Origin: Casuarius casuarius
Lineage: Eukaryota; Chordata; Aves; Casuariiformes; Casuariidae
DNA length: 64,000 nt
Direction: 5' to 3'
Assembly: GCA_003342895.1 (NCBI GenBank)
Contig: PTFA01000364.1
Location: 558,001-622,000, forward strand
In this document: positions 53,901 to 61,183 of the stretch, in pieces
Layout: each line of letters opens with the position of its first letter
Position numbering within the stretch: the stretch's first letter is position 1
Position numbers and translations under genes: made by a program
Notes under the pieces: generated by a model
What the model saw: the letters and a program-made list of their open reading frames with translations, nothing else
What the model was told of the DNA's origin: nothing
Database searches by the model: none

Positions 53901-55813
53901 CTTCAGAGCCTTTCTTCTATAAAGTCATATGTAATATCTTGATGGCTATTAACTGTCCAGTTATTACACACCATATTTACTTTTTCCTCCACAAACCACT
54001 GTTTGGACAAGCAACAATTACTTTACCGAGGAAGAGTTCCAACTACTAAATCAGCAATTTCTGCTAATGTAAAAATAATTTCACTCCTCTCTTCTTAGGA
54101 AAGATACAGTCTTTTGCCTTCCTGCAATTTATTCTAGTACTGCTGAACATTCTGAGTCAGACCCCGCTCAAAATAAGAGATTTTTAATAGATACTTAAGG
54201 CCTATATACTTTTATTTTGGCTCATGTATTCTAGTATTCCTACCTTACCATGGAGACTAAGAAAGTTGAGGAACGGAATTGTTTGTTTAATAAACTGGGG
54301 GGAGGAGGAGAGGAAGTAGCCATAACACGAACAGGCACTGCTGTTAGGCTATTTTTATGAAGCACCCATAGAAGTAAGCGAAACAAGTTTCTGAGGAGAG
54401 AGAAATTATACTGTTACAGTTGCTATCAGAAAAGAAGAAACATATCCTCTGTCTTCAACTCTCTCAAACATTAAAAGTTAAAGTTTAAAATATCTATGTA
54501 ATGAAATTTATTGGCCTCTGGTCATCATTTTGTTAATACTGTTTCCAGAACAGGTATATAAACCTCAGTCTTTAAAGTCTGCAGAAAAAAGTCCTCTAAT
54601 GTGTCACAGCATATTTGGTGGCCCCAGAAGATTATAGGTTTCATACTAACTCTATTGCCTCTCTTCACTCTTCCAAATAAAATTTACAAGTGTATCTCAC
54701 AAATAAATACTGTTCTACGCTGTGTTTATCATAATTCAGTTGTTTAAAATTTAAGTTTTTCTCTTTACTAGCTTTTACTTCCCCCATCCAAGCATTACCA
54801 GCATAAAACAAATTTTCTTCTATAGAGTCTGACTTCAGGAATCACATTAATTCTGTCAAAATCTGCTTTCACTGCCTTCCCAGAGCCTCATATTTACCTG
54901 TCAAATAATTTTATTTTGGGGCTATTCAAACATCATAGGAATAATCTCTTTCCAAACTGCCTTCTCTGAACTTAACCACTGTGATAGGAAAAACAGAACT
55001 GTAAAGTTCCCTTCAATTGCTCCTTCCTTTTCCTTGCAACAGTATACACACTGTGCTACCATGTACCTTTACCTGTAAGCTTCTTTAGGAACAGAAGAGC
55101 AGAGTAACACTGCAAAAATGATTCACAGCAACGACTAAAAACAAGCAAAGCAGATCAAGACTCCACAAAACCAATTTAATCTACAAGTATTTAAATGATG
55201 CATAATATAAAATACAGCCAGGCTTTATTACATTTTGTGTGTTTCAGCTGAAAGTGAATTTTATTCTGCTAAGATTCCCACAACACTCAGGGTGAGTACA
55301 GTTACACTAGTATGCAGGTACTTAATGCTATTCCAGCAAGGCAGTAAGTGCCAGTACACTGCTTTTAGCGCCTTTCACCACTTACAATTGCCCATAGCTT
55401 TTACCTTGGCAGGGTTATGGCAATGCAAACGCTATATCGTGTAACTATACTTAGGTCCCGCGGCAGATGCTAAACACCACGGCCACAATGTACTCCATAG
55501 CCGCAGGAACCGCTCCTGAAGCGACTACGAAGCACGGCATCCCGAAGCGCAAGAGACCCCGCGCGCCCGCCAGTTCTGCTTTGGGCAGACACTGCCGCCC
55601 ACGCGCGCCATGGCGGGCCCGAACCGGGAAGCGTCCGGCGCACCGGACCGCCTCCAGCGACTCGCGGCGACGACCCAAGCCGCACTCCTGGCCACCGCCC
55701 CTAGCCAGGCCCCCGCGCCGCCCGCCCACCTCCTCCCTCCCTCGCCATCCCGGTCGCCCGGGCCTGGCCCACCTTCCCCCGCCGGGCGCGCCGCAGCCCC
55801 TCGCGCTCTCCAT
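23812..55813 (-). CDS. TULP3: TULP3, tubby-like protein 3 (complete, 11 coding exons)
   Basis: TULP3 is a phosphoinositide-binding adaptor that links the IFT-A complex to membrane cargo and brings GPCRs such as GPR161 into the primary cilium; it limits Hedgehog signalling. Eleven exons join in frame into 465 codons (lengths 41, 52, 163, 177, 134, 198, 113, 115, 99, 172, 134; sum 1398 including stop). Human TULP3 is about 442. The N-terminal helix with [10 protein letters not shown] (residues about 34-43) corresponds to the IFT-A-binding segment. A low-complexity acidic linker spans about 86-200. The C-terminal tubby domain covers about 206-465 and includes the basic phosphoinositide-binding [15 protein letters not shown], the signature [14 protein letters not shown] and the terminal [16 protein letters not shown]. 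Residues characteristic of TULP3 rather than TUB or TULP1 include [12 protein letters not shown] and the start MES. The first intron is 15.2 kb. Confidence 0.95.
24445..24616 (-). CDS. TULP3: TULP3 coding exon 10
   Basis: Encodes [10 protein letters not shown], then [20 protein letters not shown] and the tubby signature [20 protein letters not shown]. Acceptor TTCTGAACAG, donor GTAAGA, ending in phase 1. Confidence 0.96.
24617..27949 (-). other. TULP3: TULP3 intron 9-10, holding the CR1 copy
   Basis: Apart from the CR1 element at 26,181-27,370, this intron is AT-rich with no other feature recognised. The short open frames outside the element have no resemblance to known proteins. Confidence 0.7.
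26181..27370 (-). mobile_element. CR1 LINE, 5'-truncated and internally deleted
   Basis: The element reads on the minus strand, the same sense as TULP3, in the intron between coding exons 9 and 10. Its 3' end (low coordinates) carries the CR1 8-bp repeats ATTCTGTG and ATTCTATG at about 26,181-26,196. From the 5' side, about 27,370-27,053 encodes part of the region before the polymerase (words [38 protein letters not shown], in more than one frame). At about 27,050 it jumps to sequence after the polymerase core ([14 protein letters not shown], then [18 protein letters not shown] and [17 protein letters not shown]). The catalytic FADD region is missing. Two open segments (26,872-26,630 and 26,608-26,261) lie in the same frame, separated by a TGA where CR1 copies usually have arginine. 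Non-functional; moderately diverged. Confidence 0.9.
27950..28048 (-). CDS. TULP3: TULP3 coding exon 9
   Basis: 33 codons, both edges in phase 0: [20 protein letters not shown] followed by [13 protein letters not shown]. Acceptor GTCTTTCAG, donor AAT|GTGAGT. The joined PRN-EHESLL matches the family pattern. Confidence 0.95.
28049..30023 (-). other. TULP3: TULP3 intron 8-9
   Basis: AT-rich intron with short A-rich stretches (for example near 28,770-28,805). No further feature seen. Confidence 0.7.
30024..30138 (-). CDS. TULP3: TULP3 coding exon 8
   Basis: Encodes [20 protein letters not shown] and then [18 protein letters not shown], part of the tubby barrel. Acceptor TGACTTAG, donor GTAAGT. 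The first base completes the arginine codon split from exon 7. Confidence 0.95.
30563..30675 (-). CDS. TULP3: TULP3 coding exon 7, phosphoinositide-binding segment
   Basis: Encodes [20 protein letters not shown], then [17 protein letters not shown]. The lysine and arginine cluster is the known PI(4,5)P2-binding patch of tubby domains. Acceptor TGTATTTCCAG, donor CAG|GTGAGA. An internal CAG (at GCAGGG) looks like an acceptor but would remove conserved FLLA. Confidence 0.95.
31171..31368 (-). CDS. TULP3: TULP3 coding exon 6, start of the tubby domain
   Basis: 66 codons, phase 0 at both ends. A short polar stretch is followed by [38 protein letters not shown] and [10 protein letters not shown]. 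Acceptor CTTCCCACAG, donor AAG|GTATTG. Confidence 0.95.
31951..32084 (-). CDS. TULP3: TULP3 coding exon 5, acidic linker
   Basis: Encodes [20 protein letters not shown] and then a serine-rich stretch ending LKSSA. This is the weakly conserved linker before the tubby domain; the NFDEE word is shared with human TULP3. Acceptor TTCTGACAG, donor GTAAGT. Confidence 0.92.
33166..33342 (-). CDS. TULP3: TULP3 coding exon 4, linker
   Basis: Begins with [16 protein letters not shown], which matches the IDGPAAVLK of human TULP3, and ends DLQEILQKR. Acceptor GTCCTGCAG, donor GTAAGA. Rich in Asp, Glu, Ser and Thr. Confidence 0.93.
33343..35262 (-). other. TULP3: TULP3 intron 3-4
   Basis: AT-rich intron. 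A short TAT/ATT-rich patch lies near 33,625-33,660. Nothing else recognised. Confidence 0.7.
35263..35425 (-). CDS. TULP3: TULP3 coding exon 3, IFT-A-binding segment
   Basis: Encodes [32 protein letters not shown] and [20 protein letters not shown]. The leading basic helix is the conserved TULP3 segment that contacts the IFT-A complex. Acceptor TTTATTTCACAG, donor ATG|GTAAGT, ending in phase 1. Confidence 0.96.
35426..40509 (-). other. TULP3: TULP3 intron 2-3
   Basis: About 5.1 kb, mostly AT-rich. A GC-richer block at about 38,570-39,020 stands out and is listed separately. No exon was recognised. Confidence 0.7.
38570..39020. other. GC-richer block of unknown origin inside TULP3 intron 2-3
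   Basis: Base composition is clearly richer in G and C than the flanks, and both strands carry an open frame of about 80 codons (38,751-38,993 plus; 39,026-38,775 minus). I recognise neither product. It could be an old retrocopy, a fragment of an unidentified repeat or a regulatory block. Confidence 0.4.
40510..40561 (-). CDS. TULP3: TULP3 coding exon 2
   Basis: A 52-base exon encoding [17 protein letters not shown]. The first base completes a serine codon begun in exon 1. Acceptor CCATTTCCCAG, donor CAG|GTAAAT. Corresponds to VFHEEMMKMRQAKLDYQ of human TULP3. Confidence 0.94.
42373..42373. other. Undetermined base (N) in an A run
   Basis: The only N in the window. It sits at the start of a run of about 15 A, so it marks a base-calling or assembly problem in a homopolymer. 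Confidence 0.97.
43303..43340. repeat. AAAAT pentanucleotide microsatellite
   Basis: About six AAAAT-type units following an A run, with no interruption. Likely to vary in length between individuals. Confidence 0.9.
55773..55813 (-). CDS. TULP3: TULP3 coding exon 1 and start codon
   Basis: Encodes [13 protein letters not shown] plus AG of a serine codon, ending at the donor AG|GTGGGC. The pattern fits human exon 1, which starts MEAS and also ends in a split serine. The ATG at 55,813 has A at -3 and G at +4, a strong start context. Confidence 0.87.
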
Positions 55814-55826
55814 CCTCGCCCCCGCC

Positions 55827-55840
55827 GTTGCTATAGGACC
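55827..55840 (+). promoter_or_regulatory. Imperfect RFX X-box beside the TULP3 start
   Basis: GTTGCTATAGGACC matches the RFX consensus RYYNYY-N2-RRNRAC at all positions except one. It lies 13 bases upstream of the ATG, in the likely 5' leader. RFX factors drive many ciliary genes and TULP3 acts in cilia, so the match is plausible, but single short motifs arise by chance. Confidence 0.4.
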
Positions 55841-56140
55841 CTGGTCACTCGCGCCCAGGCCCAGCCGCTACTAGTGGCAACGGTACTCGATACTGAAGCC
55901 TGCCGCCATTGGCCGGAGGCGCAGCACTCAGCTCGCCCGCCCACTGGCCGTGGCGCTCCTCAGCGGGGCGGAACAAGCGCCGCACATGCGTAGTGCGAGC
56001 CGGCGTTTACACCCTCACCGTGGCGCGGCAGCCGTACCGCGCCGCGTCCCGCCAGCGGTACGCGGGAGCGCTGGGAGGGAAGACAGGCGCTCTCGAGGGA
56101 AGCGGCCTCAGGGCGAGCAGCGTTAGTCCTGCCTAGCACC

Positions 56141-56509
56141 TCCCTCGAGGGCTCAGAACCCTCTGTTGTCACCTCTCCTGTTGCAGCTGAGTGCCAGGCC
56201 CTTCTCCCTATCCCCGTGTTGCCTGCATTTCATCAGCTCTGGGTTTAGAAAGCTGCTTTCTAGTCTACATGCCTTCTTGCAAAAGCTGCTATGGAGGCAC
56301 CCCCTTCTCAAAGGGAACAATCAAAATACAATAATAAAAACCCCCACACCCTAAGATTATTTCTCAATAGGATCAGCAAGCCATAGTACAGGTTTTGGCT
56401 TAAGTTACTGCCTTTCTTTATACTTGAAAATGCCATTTGCTATTTAGATTTGTCTTCGCACATAACTGAATTATTGCTCCTGCCAAGTCTAAAATCACCT
56501 TGGCCTCTC
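56141..56509 (-). other. RHNO1: RHNO1 3' untranslated region and gap to the TULP3 promoter
   Basis: Only about 0.37 kb separate the RHNO1 stop from the TULP3 CpG island. I saw no canonical AATAAA on the minus strand here. The closest candidate is a TATAAA variant at 56,423-56,418, about 90 bases past the stop. Confidence 0.5.
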
Positions 56510-57157
56510 CTAGAGAGACCAGGGTTGATTCTTCTTCACAAATACATCACCACCACTCAGCCTTCCTCTCTCCCTCAGGTATTTCATTATATGAGGCCGC
56601 TGTCTCCAGGTTACCTTTAATCCATACTCATGCTCTGGAGTATCTGTAACCAGTACTGTTGCTGACCCCCCCCTCCCAGGGGGATCAATACTGGGTGCCA
56701 AAGTATTATGTGGAAGCCAGGCATGGCTACTTATTTGTGGCAAAGTGCTGCTGCAGCTCCAGTTCCTTACAGAAGGCAAATTTGGAGTCTGAATATCTGG
56801 GGAACTAGAGACTTCTGATCCTACAGGCTGAGCAACAGGTAGTGAAGATACTTCTCTACAGTTTTTATGACTATCCACTTGGATGTTGGCTTTTGCTGCT
56901 GTCCTTTTTTTGGGCTGCCTATGAGACAGTTGTGTGTTCTTTGTTGAGTGATCCAGACCATCTGAGGAGTGGACTGCATGTCCTTCTGAAGTCTCAAAAG
57001 TTAAAGCAGGAAACTTGCAGACTATGGCTTTTTGGCAAGCACCTCCTGGATGAAGCGAACTGTGGTTGGCATCCCGATTCTGGCCTCTGTGAGGACCAGG
57101 CTTCTTCTGACATCCTTTCAAGCTTACTGGCTCAGATGTTTCAAACTGCGGGCACAC
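56510..57157 (-). CDS. RHNO1: RHNO1 coding exon 2 (last)
   Basis: 215 codons and a TAG stop. The acceptor is GCCCTTTAG|GTG, and the first codon (GTG, valine) completes the AWV motif with exon 1. Serine- and proline-rich middle; conserved KVTWRQRP and YLRERGRL near the end, followed by NQPWSL. Confidence 0.94.
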   Translation of the reverse strand: MCPQFETSEPVSLKGCQKKPGPHRGQNRDANHSSLHPGGACQKAIVCKFPALTFETSEGHAVHSSDGLDHSTKNTQLSHRQPKKRTAAKANIQVDSHKNCREVSSLPVAQPVGSEVSSSPDIQTPNLPSVRNWSCSSTLPQISSHAWLPHNTLAPSIDPPGRGGSATVLVTDTPEHEYGLKVTWRQRPHIMKYLRERGRLSGGDVFVKKNQPWSL

Positions 57158-59384
57158 CTAAAGGGCAAGATAGATGAAAGGATTAATTTTTTTTCCAGAC
57201 AATGGAACACCAACCCCATTCTACTTCCTCCCTCCCATCTTTCTTCAGTGTTTTCATTAAGTGGGCAATCTGGTTTTCAGCAAAGAAAATCAGTCATTAA
57301 CCAAGTTGGTAAGCAGGAGACCCCACTGAACTTTGAAACTATGCTCTGCCACTCTTTTCTGAAAAGGGAGTATGGTTTAAGTGAGCTGCTGTCTGTAACT
57401 TAAGCACACAAGACCTGGGATTTAAAAAAGTCTAATTGACACCTACTCCTCTAACCTTTGCTGATTTAGAACAGTTCAGAGCTGGATACTATTTTGTGCT
57501 GTCTTAGCATAATTGAATAAATTCAACAAATTACAACCTCAGTCTCCCTAAACAGGTTCAATTGACATCAATACATATAAGATGATTTCAAATAAAGGAT
57601 GCCCACTTAGAAGTATTAAATGACTGCAGTTATCTGTGGCTTTCTGATGGTGTGTTACTCTGGAATACAGAGATTAACTATATGTTATGAAATAAAGATG
57701 TTTTGGGGGAGTATTTTGAAAGCCTTAATGTAATCTAAGGTGAAGAAGCCAACTGGGCATCCAATGTCAGCGTTTTATAGAAGATAGTCAAAGCTCAACA
57801 ATCAATTTCTGTGAAAGATTACAAGCTATTAATAGAAGTGTTTCCAGCTTTTGAGTAAAGTATTCTTTATCTTCCTGGGTCTCAACAGAAGGGGTCAGGT
57901 TCAACATTCTGCACTCTGCTTTCCTCTAGAGGACATAGCACTTGGAATAGCCTAAGATCTAGCTACAGCTACTACAGTACCCTTTCAGGGTTTTGAAGTT
58001 ACTGCAGTCTCTCAAAAATTAAGCACTACTGAGTAATTTATATTAAGGGTTGTGATTTTCTATTGTACATCTGTACTGCTTGAGTGCAAAGCCATTGCAT
58101 AGCAGAATAGAGCAGCAACCCCCAGATAACTGTATCCTGGCACACAACTTACAGGAACAGCAGTGAGCTACTAACCTTGAAGATGTGACTTCCTGGCTTC
58201 AGAGGACATGCAAGTTAGGTTTTAACAAGGCAGCTCCCTAGCAGTCAAAAGCTTGTGAAAGCCTTAACATACCCGCAAGATGAGCTGAAACTCTCAGTTG
58301 CCACCAAGACAAGTTGAGAGGAGATCTGCAGAGGATGCTTCGGGAAGTTGCAAGCCCACCAGCATTCTCAAATGGAATAACATCTAATAGTTTTGGTGCT
58401 GTTGACTTCAAATGCATTCTAGAATCATTGTACATTTAGAATTCAAGGGGTATGTGCACGCATGTGTGTCACCTCCATATATAAAATTAAAAAGGAAAAA
58501 AGTGAAAGTGTTCCACTCTAAAGTTAAGACATCACAAAAATAACTCTAGGTACCCAGGGCCAGAGGAACATCTCATGTGGGTTTGAAATCAGGCTTCTCA
58601 GAGCATCTTAGGACAGTGCAAACAATCCCTGGAATATTCTTTCAAACCAGAAAAGGAGCCCATTAGAATGCTTTGTTTGGAGAGAAACTGTTCAAAACAC
58701 ACAATGAAAAAGAGGGGAGGTTAGGGAACACAGGCCTCTACTCCAGGATTATTCATTCTAGATTTAGCATAGCACCAGAATACCCAAAGCCTGATTTAAA
58801 TGAAAGGCCTAGTACTTTAACATCTAACATTTAGAGTTCATGAATTATTTCAATCAGTAAGCCAATTAAGAAAAATGCCCCAGAATAATGTTTTATCACA
58901 CGCAGGATTTTCAGTTGCCATATAAGGCAGAGAGTGTTCTCATGAGAGTTAGTCTTTCAGAAGACAAATAGTAATAGCTGATCAGTATACACTGTACAGT
59001 TTTATGCTTTCAAATAACCAAGACATCACTGGTTGTTTGTGACTAGAATGTGAAGCAACTCAAAAGTACTTATTTATGTTTTAGCCAACTATAATGAATG
59101 CAGGTCCATGCTACTGATTTTCAGCATCTGGGACAGATAGGTTTTTGTTGGGACATGCAAGAGAATATTAAAAAACATTTTGGTGGGACACAGAGGGAAA
59201 GATGATCTATACCAACCCAGGCAGGAGAGGTGTTTTGGTCTACAGGTTTGGTAGGAACACATCTTGGATTCTCAGCCAAAGGTAGTGGAGATTCATAGAA
59301 ATGGATAGGTCCCTCTCGCGGCCTCTCAAGGAATACCAGCTCTGCCTTCCTGGCCTTGGGGGTACATTTCTTCTTTGAAGGCAT
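56510..59384 (-). CDS. RHNO1: RHNO1 (RAD9-HUS1-RAD1 interacting nuclear orphan), complete, two coding exons
   Basis: RHNO1 (RHINO) is a nuclear protein that binds the 9-1-1 clamp and TOPBP1 and supports ATR signalling after replication stress. The joined frame has 271 codons; human has 238. Supporting words are the basic N-terminus MPSKKKCTPKARKAELVF, VPTKPVDQNTSPAWV (human VPSKPIDHSTITSWV, the clamp-binding motif, with W at residue 56 in both), KFPALTFE (human KFPHLTFE), PDIQTPN, and the conserved C-terminal block DTPEHEYGLKVTWRQRPHI then YLRERGRL. The middle is poorly conserved and probably disordered. It is transcribed away from FOXM1 and towards TULP3. Confidence 0.94.
57158..59216 (-). 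other. RHNO1: RHNO1 coding intron
   Basis: About 2.1 kb, AT-rich, no feature recognised. Its donor is GTTGGT, a weak match to the consensus; a better-looking GTATAG starts four bases further on but would break the frame with the acceptor at 57,157. Confidence 0.7.
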
Positions 59385-59404
59385 CAAGAGGTATGGTAAA
59401 ACCA
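59217..59404 (-). CDS. RHNO1: RHNO1 coding exon 1
   Basis: The protein starts at ATG 59,384-59,382 (56 codons in this exon, up to TGG). The short leader 59,404-59,385 follows a probable acceptor TTTCTAAG, with a perfect branch-point word TACTAAC at 59,432-59,426, about 22 bases upstream of the AG. The pyrimidine tract is poor, so the leader boundary is less sure than the coding part. An in-frame reading extends upstream to 59,405, but conservation favours MPSKKK as the start. Confidence 0.88.
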
Positions 59405-60921
59405 CTTAGAAACCTCATGATGCTTGTTAGTATCAATTGGAGAAAGAGGAAAGCACCCCAAGAAGATGCTAAAATGCTCTCAAATCTGTAGAAAGCAAAT
59501 AAATGGATTTGAAAACAAACTTACATTTGTTAAAAATTAGACTATTTCCAAGTAAAACCCTTATGCAACAGTACTATATTCATATCTCTACATAAACTCC
59601 ACATTTACACCACTAGTTTTGAATCTTGTAGCTGAGTTCATGCAGATTTAGCAAAAGTACAATAAAATAGATAATTAAAGCCCCCCCCCCCCCAGCTCCA
59701 TGACAGCAAGTAGCCAGATACAGTGGGGGAAGAGAGACAGGCAAACAACATAAAATGCCTCAGCTGCAAAAGGAGTTCTGAACTGGCATTTTGACCAAGA
59801 CTCAGCATTATTGGGAAAATTAGTTCCTTATGAAAGTATGCATCTTAGATACACAAATCAGATACCTTAAACTCACCTAAGAATTCTTCTTCATTAAAAG
59901 CTTTTAAGAGAAATTAATAATGACAGATATCAGTCTATGATAAGGCCTGATTAAAATACTGAAATATAAACCCAACTGTATTCAGAACAGGCTTGGTCAC
60001 TGAAATTTTAAGGAAATTCAAACCACTAAGCTGCTAGAAAAGAAACAAACATGAAATAAGAGTCTGTTGGATTATCAAAGCAGCTCTCCAAAAGATTTAA
60101 AGAAATAATTTCTTCACAACAGGAGTATGTCTAGTCTAGTCCTATCTGAAAAAATGGCTTAGAAATTGAAAGTCAAAAAAATTTCTTTTCCTTTTTCAAT
60201 TCACAGATAAAGCTGCTTTGCAAGGCTGAGATCTACTAGTTTAAAATTAGGAAAGACCAGAAGTCTTTCCATTTACTAGCCATGACTATTTTTTCCATTT
60301 CAGGAATTTTAAAAGTTTTTTAAAGAAAACAAAACAGAACATAACTTGCCATTTTGCTCATGTATTCTACATACTCTGCATGATTTTACTTACTTAATGA
60401 ATAAGTTTTAGTGGCATTTTAATTATTCAAGAGCACATTAGCACAGGTGAAGAAGTTTAAAGAAAACGTTTTCTGAGAAATGCATTTTCTGATTAATGCA
60501 TAAGAGGCTATACAACAACTTAATTCTTTTGCAAACTTTCACAAAAGCTGTACATCCTATTTAGTGAATCTTGTACATTTCTATAACAAGACACAGTCTT
60601 AATATTTGTTACCTAATAAAACCCAGCTGCCCTTCACAAAGCAGCCTAAGCAAGCTTCTGAAGTTAGTGTTTTTTATACAGCAATAGGTACCAGTGCAAT
60701 CCGCAGGGACTCACTGCCTCACGAACACACGATCAGGAGGAGTTTCCGCCCATCTCCACGCCAGTTCCTTCTCCCCCGCCCCGACCCGCACCAAGCACTG
60801 AGAAGACTCCTCCAGCACCCGCTGTGTAATCACCCTGAGGAAGGGGAAGCCCCACGGAAGGCGCTACGGCCTCAGGAACAAGGCGACGGCGCCCATTCCC
60901 CAGCCGCCGCCTCAGACCTAC
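59405..60921 (-). other. RHNO1: RHNO1 5' intron
   Basis: AT-rich intron between the promoter exon and the first coding exon. It contains a C13 run at 59,681-59,693. GC content rises after about 60,700 as the CpG island begins. Confidence 0.6.
59681..59693. repeat. C13 homopolymer
   Basis: Thirteen C in a row in the RHNO1 5' intron (a G run in the RHNO1 transcript). Length is error-prone. Confidence 0.9.
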
Positions 60922-60990
60922 CGGCAAGCTGAGCAAAGACGACCATAGCGCCTTACAGCCTCTCAGCACATCCGTATTATCCCCCGCCGC
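60922..60990 (-). other. RHNO1: Probable untranslated first exon of RHNO1
   Basis: The lower edge is set by a donor CTTGCCG|GTAGGT on the minus strand at 60,922/60,921. The upper edge is approximate, since the transcription start is not visible. It lies at the RHNO1 end of the shared CpG island. Confidence 0.5.
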
Positions 60991-61076
60991 CGCCGCCGAT
61001 TGGCCTGCGACGCCCCGCCCCTCTCAGACCTGCATTTCATTGGGCCAGACTGGCACGTGATGCCAACGAGTCACCA

Positions 61077-61091
61077 GGCGCCAAATTCAAA
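61077..61091. promoter_or_regulatory. E2F site abutting a CHR-like hexamer
   Basis: GGCGCCAAA is the reverse complement of TTTGGCGCC, a full match to the E2F consensus TTTSSCGC. It runs directly into TTCAAA, the reverse complement of the CHR hexamer TTTGAA. Human FOXM1 is a DREAM and MMB target gene. The sequence matches are exact; binding is inferred. Confidence 0.65.
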
Positions 61092-61099
61092 CCGGGAAA

Positions 61100-61183
61100 C
61101 GACTTGCGCAGCAAGCGGTGGTGGAGTCCGGAAGCGTCTGAGTCGCCTCCTCCCTCTACGTCTCCTTCCCAGCCGGAAAGCTG
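61100..61183 (+). other. FOXM1: FOXM1 untranslated exon 1
   Basis: Ends at a strong donor CTG|GTGAGT (61,183/61,184) just downstream of the promoter elements. The left edge is approximate. A second strong donor, CCG|GTGAGT at 61,383/61,384, could give a longer alternative exon. Confidence 0.65.

Larger units (their letters stand above)
40562..55772 (-). other. TULP3: TULP3 intron 1-2 (15.2 kb)
   Basis: The largest intron in the window. It is AT-rich throughout, with an AAAAT pentanucleotide repeat near 43.3 kb, an A-rich run with one undetermined base at 42,373, and a GAGAGGGAGG-type purine run near 41,550-41,580. No coding exon or RNA gene was recognised on either strand. Confidence 0.7.
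55450..56140 (-). promoter_or_regulatory. TULP3: CpG island and promoter of TULP3
   Basis: Dense CpG sequence surrounds TULP3 exon 1. Upstream of the start codon (higher coordinates) there is a CCAAT-type ATTGG within GCCGCCATTGGCC near 55,902-55,914, a YY1-like overlap. No TATA box was seen. Overlapping open frames on both strands reflect GC content rather than genes. Confidence 0.8.

Noticed and set aside
55451..56136. Overlapping open frames of up to 135 codons around TULP3 exon 1
   Set aside because: Apart from the first 13 codons of TULP3, these are explained by GC content. The minus-strand frame from 55,813 leaves TULP3 sequence at the donor after codon 13.
59406..59425. Longer RHNO1 N-terminus
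   Set aside because: The in-frame extension (MVLPYLL before MPSKKK) relies on a non-ATG start and has no counterpart in human RHNO1, whose start aligns with MPSKKK.
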